From Pseudomonas sp. MUP55 (GTDB lineage: Bacteria; Pseudomonadota; Gammaproteobacteria; Pseudomonadales; Pseudomonadaceae), in NCBI RefSeq assembly GCF_034043515.1, contig NZ_CP138214.1:3100001-3164000 (forward strand): a stretch of 64,000 nt of DNA, in the 5' to 3' direction. The position numbers and the translations under genes were made by a program. The notes under the pieces are model-generated. The model was not told the DNA's origin and searched no databases. It was given only the letters and a program-made list of their open reading frames with translations. Shown in pieces: positions 43,869 to 53,106 of this stretch (the first letter of the stretch is position 1; each line of letters starts with the position of its first letter).

Positions 43869-45302
43869 TTAACGACGTGCTTCCTGGACGACCAGGTCAG
43901 GCACCCAGGGTGGGGATGGGCTGCGTCGTTTGACGACCAGACCGGTAATCACCACCAGGGCTGCCAACCCGGCCGTGGCAAGGATTTCGCCCTGATGCGC
44001 CGGCAACGTGAGCATCACACCCAACGCGCCGACGATGAACACGATGACCGCCCACGTCAGCCCTGGGTACAGCCACATTCTGAAACTGATGCGGTGCCCA
44101 TGAGCCGTCAACTTCTTGCGCATGCGCAACTGGGAGATCGCTATGACCAGGTAAACCAGCAGCGCAACCGCGCCGGAAGTGGCCAGCAGGAATGAGAACA
44201 GGCGCTCCGGTGCGAAGTAATTGATGATCGTAGTGACGCAACCAATGGCGGTGCTTGCCATGACCGCCTGACGGGGCACCTTGGCAAGTGTCGTCGCCTT
44301 CAGAAACGCCGGCGCTTCTCCCCGCTTGGCCAAGGAAAACAGCATCCGCGACGCGGTGTAGATAGCGGAGTTCAGACAGCTGGCAACAGCAACCAATACC
44401 ACGATATCGACAATGAACTTCGCGTTCGCAATGGAGAGATACTCCAGTGCTCGCTGGTACGAGCCCACGACAGTGAGAGCTGGATCATTCCACGGGACAA
44501 TCGACACAATCATGAAGATCGAGACGATGTAGAACAGACCGATACGCCAGATCACCGAGTTGGTGGCGCGCGCAATCTGCTTGCTGGGGTTATGGGACTC
44601 CGCTGCCGCGATGGTGACGATTTCAGTGCCCATGAAGCTGAACATCGTCGTGAGCAAAGCTCCCAATACCGGGGCATATCCGTTTGGCGCGAAGCCGCCG
44701 TTGTTGTTGATCAGTGTACCGATACCGCTGACCGTACGATCAGGAAAACCACCCACCAGTGCGATAGCGCAAACCACGATGAACGCGATGATCGCCAGCA
44801 CTTTCGCCAGGGCGAACCAGAACTCGAATTCACCGTAACGAGCCACGCTGTAAAAGTTGGTCAGGGTCAGCCCGCAGGTGATGCTTAGCGCAAATACCCA
44901 CGTATCGATGCCCGGGAACCAGCCGTGCAATATCGCCGCAGCAGCAATGGCTTCAAGGGGAATCACCAGCACCCAGAACCACCAGTAGAGCCAGCCAATG
45001 GTAAATCCCGCCCAGGGTCCGATGGCCCGGTTTGCATAAGTGGAAAAAGAACCTGTATCCGGCGATGCAACGGCCATCTCTCCGAGCATTCTCATCACCA
45101 GCACGACAAGGGTGCCAGCAACCAGATAGGAAAGCAGCACCGCAGGCCCTGCAGCCGCAATGGCATGGCCCGACCCGACAAAAAGCCCCGCGCCGATGAC
45201 ACCCGCGATAGATAACATCGTGACATGCCGCTGTTTCAATCCAGGGGCAAGCGACGAGCCGGCCTGTCCTCCGGTCTCAATGGTTGTTTGTATCTTTGAC
45301 AT
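43869..45302 (-). CDS. Amino acid permease, APC family (GABA permease-like)
   Basis: A 477-residue amino acid/proton symporter with 12 membrane helices. The first helices hold the family motif HVTMLSIAGVIGAGLFVGSGHAIAAAGPAVLLSYLVAG, and the GabP/AnsP-type text continues to GTEIVTIAAAESHNPSKQIARATNSVIWRI. I chose ATG 45302; the upstream in-frame ATG at 45359 lacks a site. It is expected to bring GABA or another omega-amino acid into the cell for the transaminases next to it. Expression is probably tied to the island regulators. Confidence 0.87.
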   Translation of the reverse strand: MSKIQTTIETGGQAGSSLAPGLKQRHVTMLSIAGVIGAGLFVGSGHAIAAAGPAVLLSYLVAGTLVVLVMRMLGEMAVASPDTGSFSTYANRAIGPWAGFTIGWLYWWFWVLVIPLEAIAAAAILHGWFPGIDTWVFALSITCGLTLTNFYSVARYGEFEFWFALAKVLAIIAFIVVCAIALVGGFPDRTVSGIGTLINNNGGFAPNGYAPVLGALLTTMFSFMGTEIVTIAAAESHNPSKQIARATNSVIWRIGLFYIVSIFMIVSIVPWNDPALTVVGSYQRALEYLSIANAKFIVDIVVLVAVASCLNSAIYTASRMLFSLAKRGEAPAFLKATTLAKVPRQAVMASTAIGCVTTIINYFAPERLFSFLLATSGAVALLVYLVIAISQLRMRKKLTAHGHRISFRMWLYPGLTWAVIVFIVGALGVMLTLPAHQGEILATAGLAALVVITGLVVKRRSPSPPWVPDLVVQEARR

Positions 45303-45405
45303 TAGATTCACCGTTTTTTTTATTAGGCAGGCTGTGAAGTTCTGGATGTACGAAGGCATCGTATTAGTGTTTTATAGTTCTCCCATTGATCGAGCCTGGT
45401 TTCAC

Positions 45406-45915
45406 TCAGGCGATAATACGGTCGCTTTCCATGACCGGTTCCCGCTCCTGTTTCGGCGCTTCAATAGTGGCGCGAAGTTTATCGGCAAGGCACTCGGCAA
45501 TGTCCCACTGCCTATCCTCGGAGCGACCTGTTACCCACGTCAGTTCGTTATGAATAAGTAGAGGTATAACGCCCAGGTCCGTCAGGGTTCTTATCGTGGC
45601 GAGCGTTTGCACAAGTTGGCGATCACTGCCTTCACGGCAACGCTCAACCACCAGTTGCGCGCTCATGATGTGATGGTCTTCGAGCACGGCGACCCAATGT
45701 GCAATCAGCCGGGTTTGCCCAATCAGTGCAGCGGGAGATGCCACCGTGCGATAGAGCGTCTCGCCCTGTTCAGCCTGGATGACTACGATGGGTTTCAACC
45801 CACGCGCCAACAGACTCAATAACGTTGCAATACCGAGACGAACGTTAGCCAGTTGCAACTTATCGCGATCGACAACTTCACGCAGGTTTAATTTAAGAAC
45901 CGCGAATTCACTCAC
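45406..45915 (-). CDS. Truncated glutamate-5-kinase-like (amino acid kinase fold) protein
   Basis: A 169-residue protein reading like the N-terminal half of ProB. LANVRLGIATLLSLLARGLKPIVVIQA corresponds to the helix and strand after the nucleotide-binding loop, AALIGQTRLIAHWVAVLEDHHIMSAQLVVE to the glutamate-binding AVGQ region, and TLRTLTDLGVIPLLIHNELTWVTG to the conserved GVIPIINENDTV. The key motifs are altered: KVGSS is missing and NENDTV is NELTWV. It ends where ProB would continue for about 100 more residues of kinase domain and the PUA domain. It is probably not an active kinase; it could be a regulatory pseudoenzyme or a decaying gene. It follows the FAD/Fe-S gene on the same strand. 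Confidence 0.55.
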   Translation of the reverse strand: MSEFAVLKLNLREVVDRDKLQLANVRLGIATLLSLLARGLKPIVVIQAEQGETLYRTVASPAALIGQTRLIAHWVAVLEDHHIMSAQLVVERCREGSDRQLVQTLATIRTLTDLGVIPLLIHNELTWVTGRSEDRQWDIAECLADKLRATIEAPKQEREPVMESDRIIA

Positions 45916-46036
45916 ACGTCATTTCCTTTCAATCATCACGCGTTCTAATTCTTTAAACACGGCAGGTGAATAAGCGAAGGTATCGCCCTATTCTGGACAG
46001 GGTGCTTCTCCACACCTTGAAAGCCTGCTCTACGCC

Positions 46037-48946
46037 TCAGCGCAGGATCATCGCCAGGTACTGCGCCAGGTGCATCGGTTGTCGGCCACTGACGTTGCGT
46101 ATTTGCCCCCGGCAACTGAATCCATCGGCCACAACCCGGACGTCCTCGGGCAATTTATCCAGGTGCGGCTTGAACTCCTGCTCACCGATTATCTTGGCGA
46201 TGGGTGCACTTTTTTGATGGTAGCCATAGGCCCCGGCAACCCCGCAACAGCCTGCGGGGATCATCCCGCCCTTAACGCCCAACTGCTTGAGTACCGATTG
46301 CTCGGCGCCGAGCCCGCCACACGACTTTTGGTGGCAGTGTCCATGGATCCGAACGTCTTCCTCGATTGTCGGCAGTTCAATGCTGTGGTTTTGAATAAGC
46401 TCACTGAGCGTCACCAACGATTTCGTCAGTTGCGTTGCCCTGGTGTCATTCGGAAAAAGCCCAGGCATTTCGTCCCTGAACACAGACAGGCAACTGGGCT
46501 CAAGAACGACAACCGGAATACCGGCGCTTAGCGGCTGCTCCAGCTGCGTCAAGATCGCCTCAAGATTGGCTTTGGCCTGATCCAGCATGCCCACATCGTA
46601 GTAAGGCCGCCCGCAGCAGATATGCCGCTGCATGAGCTTGACGTGAAAGCCGAGTTTTTCCAGCACCTGGACCCCGGCCTCCAGGATTGCCGGGGTGAAA
46701 CCGTTGTTGAAACTGTCGACCCAGAGCAGCACATCCGTCGTCGAGACATCGTCCTTATGTTGACGCAAGCGCCTGGCAGTCTTGCTTGCCCTGAAGCTCT
46801 GTCCGGCAATCGGCGGAAACTTGACGCCCGGTGCCAGGCCAAACAGCGCCGCTGCGGTCCTGAACAAAGCGTTGCCCATGGCGTAATTGAGGATGGGCGA
46901 AACCTTGGTGGCGACGGGCAGCCACTCGCCTATGCGCCCGATCATGGCGTCCATCAGCGATCGAGTGTTCTGCTGGTAGTGTCGATACAGGAATTCAGTC
47001 TTATAACGCGCGATGTCGACATTGGTCGGGCAGTCCGACTTGCAGCCCTTGCAGCTCAGGCACAGGTCAAGGGAGTCTTTGATGTCCTTGTTATTCCAGT
47101 CATCCTGAATCACATCGCCTTTGAGCAACTCGAAGAACAAACGCGCACGGCCCCGCGTGGAGTAACGCTCCTCCTTGGTTGCGCGGTAACTGGGGCACAT
47201 CGTCCCGCCTTCCGGCGATCGGCACTTGCCCATGCCGATGCAGCGCTCGGTCTCCCTGGCAAACCCTTTGTCACCCAGCCGCGCGTCATAGGTGAACAAA
47301 CTGCTGACGTCCTTGCGCGTGTAGTCCGGCCCCATGCGCAGGTTGGCATCCACCGGCATGGCGTGGATCAGCTTGCCGGGGTTCATTTTATTCAGGGGGT
47401 CCCAGATCGCCTTGAAATCGGCGAGGGCCTGCATGATGGTTTCACCGTACATGATAGGCAGATATTCGCCTTTGGCCTGGCCATCACCATGCTCCCCGGA
47501 CAGCGATCCGCCATAGCGAACCACCAGATGCGCGGCCTCATCCAGAAAAGCCCGCCAGGTATCGATGCCCTTTTGCGACTTCAAGTCGAAGGTAATGCGC
47601 GAATGAATACAGCCGTCACCGAAGTGGCCATACAAGTTGGTCTTGTAGCCATAGCCGGCAACCATGCGGGAAAATTCGCGCAGGTATTGGCCCAGCAAAT
47701 GGGGCTCAACGGAGGCGTCTTCCCAACCAACCGTGGGGTCGGGCTCGTTGGGGTCAAGCCCCAGAGAGGTAGCGGATGCGCCGGTCTCCCGGATGGTCCA
47801 GATGCGGTTCATCAACGCCGCATCCGTGACCAGCCGCACACTGGGATGGCCCGGTAATGATACGGCGATGTCCCGTGCCCGTGTCGCCGCAGCCAATACA
47901 TCCGCATCGTTCATGGCACCGAACTCGACCATCAGCCAGGCATTGCCTGTCGGCAGTTCAGCAATATCGTCAACCTTCATGCCGCGCTCAAGCAGGCCGC
48001 CGATGATGCCATCGTCCAACCCTTCCATGGCAATGGGTGCCAGTGGAAGTAATTGGGGAACGGAGTCGGCCGCCAGGAAAATATCCTCGTAGCCAAAGAC
48101 CACCAGCAAGCGATGAGTCGGGTTTGTGACCAACAGCGTCTCAGCCTGCAGTACCGTCACACAGGTGCCTTCCACACCAACCAATGCGCGCGCAATGTTA
48201 AAGCCATTTTCCGGCAACAGTTGGTCGAGGTTATAACCTGACACCCTGCGCTTGATCGTCGGGAAAATCCTGCGGATGTCATCCCCGTACTGATCAGCCA
48301 GAGCCTTGAGCCCACGCACGATTTGCGCGCGCCTGCCGCCTGCCGCCAGGTGCTCCTGGTATTGCGCCTCGTTTGTCGGGCCTACCCAGAAGCGCTCGCC
48401 GTCGTAAGTGAGGATCTCCAGACGCTCCACATTTTCCACCGTTTTGCCGGCCATGACCGAGTGCGCACCACAGGAGTTATTGCCGATCATGCCGCCTAAG
48501 GTGCAGCGGCTGTGGGTGGCCGGGTCCGGCCCGAAGGTCAATCCATGTTTGGCCGCGGCCGTCTTGAGCTGGTCACAGATAACGCCTGGCTCTACGCGGG
48601 CAATCCGGCGCTGGGCATTAATATCGATGATGCGGTTCAGGTATTTGGACGTGTCGATGATGACCGCCGCGTTTACCGATTGGCCACACATGGAAGTGCC
48701 CGCGCCGCGCGGCAGCAGTGGCAGGTTTGCCTCCCGGCATAAGCGCATCGCGGTGACGACATCCTCAATGGACTTGGGTATTACCACACCGATAGGCAAT
48801 TGACGGTAGTTGGATGCCTCTGAGGCATACACCGCGCGAGTGGCCGCATCGAAGCGAATCTGCGCAGTCGTTTGTGCCTCCAGTTGCGAGCGAAGCTTCA
48901 TCAGCACGTTCAGGTCAATGACGGATGCGGCGGTACTGGAGGTCAT
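46037..48946 (-). CDS. FAD-binding and Fe-S dehydrogenase (D-lactate/glycolate or D-2-hydroxyacid type)
   Basis: A 969-residue fusion of three parts. An FAD_binding_4 domain (about 40-270, with PRGAGTSMCGQSVNAAVIIDTS) and its C-terminal oxidase domain (to about 530) are followed by two 4Fe-4S motifs (CIGMGKCRSPEGGTMCPSYR and CLSCKGCKSDCPTNVDIARY, about 570-670) and a CCG-type domain (HCHQKSCGGL and AGCCGVAGAYGY, about 870-930). Such proteins oxidise D-2-hydroxyacids such as D-lactate or D-2-hydroxyglutarate and pass electrons to the membrane. It matches the 2-hydroxyacid dehydrogenase at 37797 in its chemistry, since the two could work in opposite directions on the same hydroxy acid. The start ATG at 48946 has a weak site. 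Confidence 0.85.
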   Translation of the reverse strand: MTSSTAASVIDLNVLMKLRSQLEAQTTAQIRFDAATRAVYASEASNYRQLPIGVVIPKSIEDVVTAMRLCREANLPLLPRGAGTSMCGQSVNAAVIIDTSKYLNRIIDINAQRRIARVEPGVICDQLKTAAAKHGLTFGPDPATHSRCTLGGMIGNNSCGAHSVMAGKTVENVERLEILTYDGERFWVGPTNEAQYQEHLAAGGRRAQIVRGLKALADQYGDDIRRIFPTIKRRVSGYNLDQLLPENGFNIARALVGVEGTCVTVLQAETLLVTNPTHRLLVVFGYEDIFLAADSVPQLLPLAPIAMEGLDDGIIGGLLERGMKVDDIAELPTGNAWLMVEFGAMNDADVLAAATRARDIAVSLPGHPSVRLVTDAALMNRIWTIRETGASATSLGLDPNEPDPTVGWEDASVEPHLLGQYLREFSRMVAGYGYKTNLYGHFGDGCIHSRITFDLKSQKGIDTWRAFLDEAAHLVVRYGGSLSGEHGDGQAKGEYLPIMYGETIMQALADFKAIWDPLNKMNPGKLIHAMPVDANLRMGPDYTRKDVSSLFTYDARLGDKGFARETERCIGMGKCRSPEGGTMCPSYRATKEERYSTRGRARLFFELLKGDVIQDDWNNKDIKDSLDLCLSCKGCKSDCPTNVDIARYKTEFLYRHYQQNTRSLMDAMIGRIGEWLPVATKVSPILNYAMGNALFRTAAALFGLAPGVKFPPIAGQSFRASKTARRLRQHKDDVSTTDVLLWVDSFNNGFTPAILEAGVQVLEKLGFHVKLMQRHICCGRPYYDVGMLDQAKANLEAILTQLEQPLSAGIPVVVLEPSCLSVFRDEMPGLFPNDTRATQLTKSLVTLSELIQNHSIELPTIEEDVRIHGHCHQKSCGGLGAEQSVLKQLGVKGGMIPAGCCGVAGAYGYHQKSAPIAKIIGEQEFKPHLDKLPEDVRVVADGFSCRGQIRNVSGRQPMHLAQYLAMILR

Positions 48947-49525
48947 AAGGTTGCCTATTGTTGTGCCAGCGGCTACGCACTGGGTGGCGACTGGTGTCGC
49001 GCTGGCGTCGACCAGCGCCTTCAGCGATGATTCATCCTATGCATTGCCGGGCGGCGGCTCCACGGTTGAAAAGTAGGAACGAAACGATCTTCTCTCCTGC
49101 TTCAGGTGTAAGCCCGACCCGTCGCGCAAGACAACCCGCCCACCAACGAACAGGCATTATTTGGGTTGGCAATACCCCAGAATGACGCCGAGGAAGCTGG
49201 AAGCAGCAGCGAAAATTACATAAAAGGCAGGCGCGGTTGCGGTGCCCGTCGCTTGAGTCAACCAGGTCAAAATCAACGAAGCGAAGCCGCCAAACGTCAT
49301 CACCGCCAGGTCGTAGGCCACCGACAGTCCCGTTGAAAACACTTTGGCTGGGAACACTTCGGACAGTGCCGGTGACCGATCTGCTGGCCGACGTGCGAGC
49401 GATGGTCGCAGGCACCTGGAAGCGAGAACACCGTGACGACCTCTGACGAGCGCAGCACACCGATAGAGTGGGCCTGACGAACAGCCGATGGCCCACCCTT
49501 GCCTACTCCAGTTATATTTTTGCGG
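48947..49525. other. Intergenic region with gene debris
   Basis: A 579-base gap. It contains the C-terminal fragment of an MFS transporter on the minus strand (49157 to about 49372). Next to it is a short plus-strand tail, VTDLLADVRAMVAGTWKREH ending with a stop at 49446, whose origin I do not recognise. The rest shows no gene. Confidence 0.45.
49157..49372 (-). pseudogene. C-terminal remnant of an MFS (MHS-type) transporter
   Basis: The minus-strand frame reads LSEVFPAKVFSTGLSVAYDL and continues through about 70 residues of hydrophobic helices to GYCQPK and a stop. The SE-FPAKV-TGLSVAY pattern is the conserved loop before the last two helices of metabolite:proton symporters (KgtP/ProP/ShiA type). 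Nothing similar precedes it: the frame upstream turns into unrelated text, so about 85 percent of the gene is lost. It is a relic of a deletion or recombination. Confidence 0.65.
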
Positions 49526-50395
49526 TCATTTCAAGCGCCAGCCTTCACCTTCTCTAGTTATCAAACCCCGCTGTTCGAGCGACACCAGATAGTGGCGGTG
49601 CCCCTTTTCGCTCTTGCGTCGAAACAAGGGCAATACGTACGGTAAAATTCCTGGCACCAGCATGACTAAACGCGCGGTCCAGGATTCACTGGGGCGAACG
49701 AACAGTTCCAGGCGAGGTTTTTCCAGCGCCTTGATGACTGTTTCAGCCACGTCTTCGGGCATTTGAGGCGGGTCCATGAACTGCATCCTGTTGCCGTTTT
49801 CGATGGCCTCACGCATCAACATCGGCGTTTCCGTCGCCGACGGGTTCACGATGGTGAATTTCACCCCCAAGCGTTTGCCGTCCAGCCCCAAGCACAGCAT
49901 GGCACCACGCAGGCCAAATTTTGTTGCCGAATAAATGCATGTCTCCGGCATGGGAAACAGTCCTCCCAAGGAAACAATTGAAATAACCCGCCCGTCCGTG
50001 GCGTGTTGCAACAAGGGCAGAAACGCCTGACAGAGCTCCAAGGGCACCATCATATTGAGCTGGACTTCATGAGCAATGGACGCGACGGGCCTGATCTCGA
50101 AAGGAGTATTGCTTAATATCCCGGCGTTATTGACCAGTAGATCCAGGCGACCGATCTCACTTCCCACATAGTTCACCAGCCCCCCAAGCGCCTCACGATC
50201 GGTAAGGTCTGCCTGATAGGTCAGTGCCATGGGCCCGAGTATGCTTGCCGCCTGGGCCAGGCGCACCGTATCAATATCGACCAGCAGGCACTTGACGCCT
50301 CGGGCGATCAGCGCCGCCGCGATAGCACGCCCCAGCCCACCGGCGCCCCCCGTAATCAGCGCGATCCAGCCCGAGTACGACGTATCATTCGCCAT
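49526..50395 (-). CDS. Short-chain dehydrogenase/reductase (SDR)
   Basis: A 289-residue NAD(P)-dependent SDR. The nucleotide motif TGGAGGLGRAIA (near residue 17), NNAG (about 88-92) and the catalytic triad Ser-Tyr-Lys in ISIVSLGGLFPMPETCIYSATKFGLRG are all visible. GGGGGAG precedes ATG 50395, and the start lies 11 bases inside the monooxygenase gene, so the two are coupled. It likely reduces or oxidises the alcohol or ketone handled by the monooxygenase. The C-terminal 50 residues (RLVMLVPGILPYVLPLF) are hydrophobic and might bind the membrane. Confidence 0.88.
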   Translation of the reverse strand: MANDTSYSGWIALITGGAGGLGRAIAAALIARGVKCLLVDIDTVRLAQAASILGPMALTYQADLTDREALGGLVNYVGSEIGRLDLLVNNAGILSNTPFEIRPVASIAHEVQLNMMVPLELCQAFLPLLQHATDGRVISIVSLGGLFPMPETCIYSATKFGLRGAMLCLGLDGKRLGVKFTIVNPSATETPMLMREAIENGNRMQFMDPPQMPEDVAETVIKALEKPRLELFVRPSESWTARLVMLVPGILPYVLPLFRRKSEKGHRHYLVSLEQRGLITREGEGWRLK

Positions 50396-51809
50396 GCAGA
50401 CTCTCCCCCACCACGTCCTGAATGACCGGCGCGGCGCTCGTTGGGGAAGACTGATCAAGCTTGATGGCCGCATACACGTGCGCTGTCAATCGCGGCCAAT
50501 GCATGCGCGTGCGCAATGTCTCCAGATAGCGGGTGAAGGATCGAGCATCCAGATAAACCGCATGCCGATCCGACTGCACAAACTCAATCCCCCCACTGAG
50601 GTCCGGATCGTCGCGCTCAATCAACTGATCGAATTGGCGCGCGGTGTCGAGCCCATCCAGTTGCGCACGAAAATACGCAGCCAGGGTGAGCGCCTGGGTA
50701 TCGAAAAGCTTGAACGCACTGGAGTTCTGATCAAGGTAGCCGATGGCGCAGAGGTTACGGTGCGTGCGGCTGAACATTGACAGGTAAAGTAGCGGCCTGC
50801 CGTTCTTCCATTCAAAAAACTGCGCCGCGCATTGCGCGCCCCACTTGAAACCCGTGGCGCAAAGGATCAAATCGATTTTTTCCCGCACGCCATCTTCGAA
50901 AATGACGAAGTCGCCCTCTAACCGATCGATGTTTTTCCTCACCGCAATATTGCCGTGTTGGAGGTGATGCAGCAGTTGCGAGTTCACGATCGGGTGAGTC
51001 TCGAACAAGCGATGATCAGGCTTGGGTAAGCCCCAGCGTGTCAGGTCCCCCACAAGCAGCTTCAAAAGAACCGTGAAGACAGGCCTGGCCAGCCACAGAG
51101 GCAAGTGCGGGCCTTTTTCGCCGAAGACATCGGCAGGTACGCCAAACACATGCTTGGGAATGAAATGGTAACCACGCCGCATGCTGATAAAGGCTTGTCG
51201 TGCATGAATAGCGGCTTCGCAGGAAATGTCCGCGCCAGAGTTACCCGCGCCCACCACCAACACGTTTTTACCGTGCAATTGCGAGCCGGATTGGAACCAA
51301 TTGGAATGGCGTATTTCCCCATTGAACTCACCGCGAAACGAAGGCAGGTTGGGCTCCCAGTTTGTCCCGGTCGCCAACACTATCCACCGATATCGACGCG
51401 TAGAACCGTCACTGAGGCGCACGGACCAGTGACCGTCAGGATCCTTTTCGATCAGGGTCACCGTGGTATTGAACTGTATGGACTCACGCAACCCGAATGC
51501 GGCAGCGAAGCGCCTCAGATAGTGAGCGATTTGACGGTGGGAGGGGTATTCCGCAAAGTCCCTGGGCATTGGAAACCCGACGAAGCCCGACAGGTCCCTG
51601 GAAGAGATGAAATGCGCCGAATCGTACATCGGCGTGCCAACGTTGGTGATGTCCCAAATCCCCCCCACCTCCGAATGCCGCTCGAATTGGTCATAGGCGA
51701 TTTTGCTTGCCTTGAGTGCGCGTGCGGCACTCAGCCCACCTGGACCTGCGCCAATAATACAGGCGGCATTTGCTCGGTCGGTAATCGCTGCGTCTTGTTC
51801 TGGTTTCAT
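50385..51809 (-). CDS. Flavin-containing monooxygenase (FMO / Baeyer-Villiger-like)
   Basis: A 474-residue FAD and NADPH monooxygenase. The FAD fingerprint is CIIGAGPGGLSAARALKASK (about 15-35), the FMO motif reads FRGEFNGEIRHSNWF, and the NADPH motif is VVGAGNSGADIS. AAGGA seven bases before ATG 51809 sets the start; ATGs further upstream add no homology. It likely adds oxygen to a ketone, amine or sulfur compound. It is the first gene of a two-gene operon with the SDR and is divergent from an AraC-type regulator, a common layout for catabolism of cyclic or long-chain alcohols and ketones. Confidence 0.88.
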   Translation of the reverse strand: MKPEQDAAITDRANAACIIGAGPGGLSAARALKASKIAYDQFERHSEVGGIWDITNVGTPMYDSAHFISSRDLSGFVGFPMPRDFAEYPSHRQIAHYLRRFAAAFGLRESIQFNTTVTLIEKDPDGHWSVRLSDGSTRRYRWIVLATGTNWEPNLPSFRGEFNGEIRHSNWFQSGSQLHGKNVLVVGAGNSGADISCEAAIHARQAFISMRRGYHFIPKHVFGVPADVFGEKGPHLPLWLARPVFTVLLKLLVGDLTRWGLPKPDHRLFETHPIVNSQLLHHLQHGNIAVRKNIDRLEGDFVIFEDGVREKIDLILCATGFKWGAQCAAQFFEWKNGRPLLYLSMFSRTHRNLCAIGYLDQNSSAFKLFDTQALTLAAYFRAQLDGLDTARQFDQLIERDDPDLSGGIEFVQSDRHAVYLDARSFTRYLETLRTRMHWPRLTAHVYAAIKLDQSSPTSAAPVIQDVVGESLHGE

Positions 51810-52014
51810 AGCGCGGTCCTTGGACATTCGGTTCATTGTTGAGCCGAAATCTAAAGCGAGACCGGCGCTTTCGATGAGCCTTTTGCGGCCATTGAGGGGG
51901 CCATTGCGGACAGACAAGCCGCGCGCGCAGGAAACTTATCCGGGATGCCGGCAAAAACAGAAAGGAAGATGCTCGATTGCCCGCGATAGGGGTAACCTCT
52001 ACGAGCCCTTTTCG

Positions 52015-53106
52015 ATGCAGAGCGCTCGATCCATGTTAGAGCCCGCAGCCGCTGCCCAGCACTGGACGCAGCATCCCCAACAAGATGAAGCCGTGGTGGT
52101 TCCCAATGTCGTGCGGGCCCTGTTCAGCCTGCTGATGGAAGGCGGCCTGTCGACGGAGCGTATTTGTCGTGGTCTCGGCTTCGGCTACGCCGAGCTGCTT
52201 GACCTGGACATGCGCTTGTCGTATCGGCAGACCCGAATGCTGATTATTCGAACGCAGCGCGCAATCAAGGATCCCGCATTGGGGCTCTCTGCCGGCGCAC
52301 GTCAGACCCCAGTGTCCTGGGGGCTGGCGGGCCTGGCCATGTTGACCTGTAGAACCCTGGGGGAGGCCATCACCTATGGCCTTGAACACCAAGGTGATAC
52401 CGGTGCGTTACTGGAGCACCGCGCCAGTGTTCATCCCAACGAGTTCATCATTGAGGTCAAACCCAAAGTGTTCGATCTTGAAATTGAGCCCTTCTTGATC
52501 GAAGAAGCCTTTTCGAGCGCCGTGTCCGTGGTAAGGCGGCTGATAGGGCCGGCCTTCAACCCGCTCAGGGTCGAATTATCGTACGCCCGCCCGGAATATG
52601 CGCAGGCCTATCGGCGGGAATTTCGTTGCCCGATAACATTCATGGCCGGGAAAAATCGCTTGGTCTGCGAAGTCCATTGGTTGAATGCGCGCCTACCGGA
52701 CTATGACGACATGGCGTGTGGCCCTTTGCGGGCCAAGTTGGATCAATTGATAAACCGACGCGGCTCTCGCCATGACCTGATTGAAACCCTGTCCAGTCAT
52801 ATCCGCCTCAACCTCGACGACCCTGAAGCCCTGCAGACCTTTTCAAAGGAGCTCAACATGAGTGAGCGTACCTTGCGTCGGCGCCTGACGGACCTGGGTG
52901 TGACATACAGCGGGCTGCTGGATCGAATCAGGCACGAGCGCGCTTGTGACTTACTGCAAAACACCACTATGTCGATCGCCGACATTGCCCACGCCATCGG
53001 TTTCAGCGATGCGCGGGGCTTGCGGCGCGCCTTCAAGCGCTGGACCGGGGCGTTGCCGACCACACAACGGCCGTCCGGCCAGGCAATTATGCCGAGGTGT
53101 TCTTGA
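52015..53106 (+). CDS. AraC family transcriptional regulator (Arabinose_bd N-domain type)
   Basis: A 363-residue regulator with an N-terminal ligand domain of the OruR/QRFB type (about 30-230; GVTPS-like GLSTERICRGLGFGYAELL and PVSWGLAGLAMLTCRTLGEA) and a C-terminal double helix-turn-helix (SERTLRRRLTDLGVTYSGLL, then MSIADIAHAIGFSDARGLRRAFKRWTG). I chose ATG 52015; the open frame to its left reads across the divergent promoter. It probably activates the monooxygenase-SDR operon across 205 bases. Its last 20 bases overlap the end of the convergent transporter-dehydrogenase fusion gene. Confidence 0.87.
   Translation: MQSARSMLEPAAAAQHWTQHPQQDEAVVVPNVVRALFSLLMEGGLSTERICRGLGFGYAELLDLDMRLSYRQTRMLIIRTQRAIKDPALGLSAGARQTPVSWGLAGLAMLTCRTLGEAITYGLEHQGDTGALLEHRASVHPNEFIIEVKPKVFDLEIEPFLIEEAFSSAVSVVRRLIGPAFNPLRVELSYARPEYAQAYRREFRCPITFMAGKNRLVCEVHWLNARLPDYDDMACGPLRAKLDQLINRRGSRHDLIETLSSHIRLNLDDPEALQTFSKELNMSERTLRRRLTDLGVTYSGLLDRIRHERACDLLQNTTMSIADIAHAIGFSDARGLRRAFKRWTGALPTTQRPSGQAIMPRCS

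Noticed and set aside
46622..47857. Plus-strand frame of 411 codons
   Set aside because: It is antisense to the FAD/Fe-S dehydrogenase, whose domains are all intact in the other strand.
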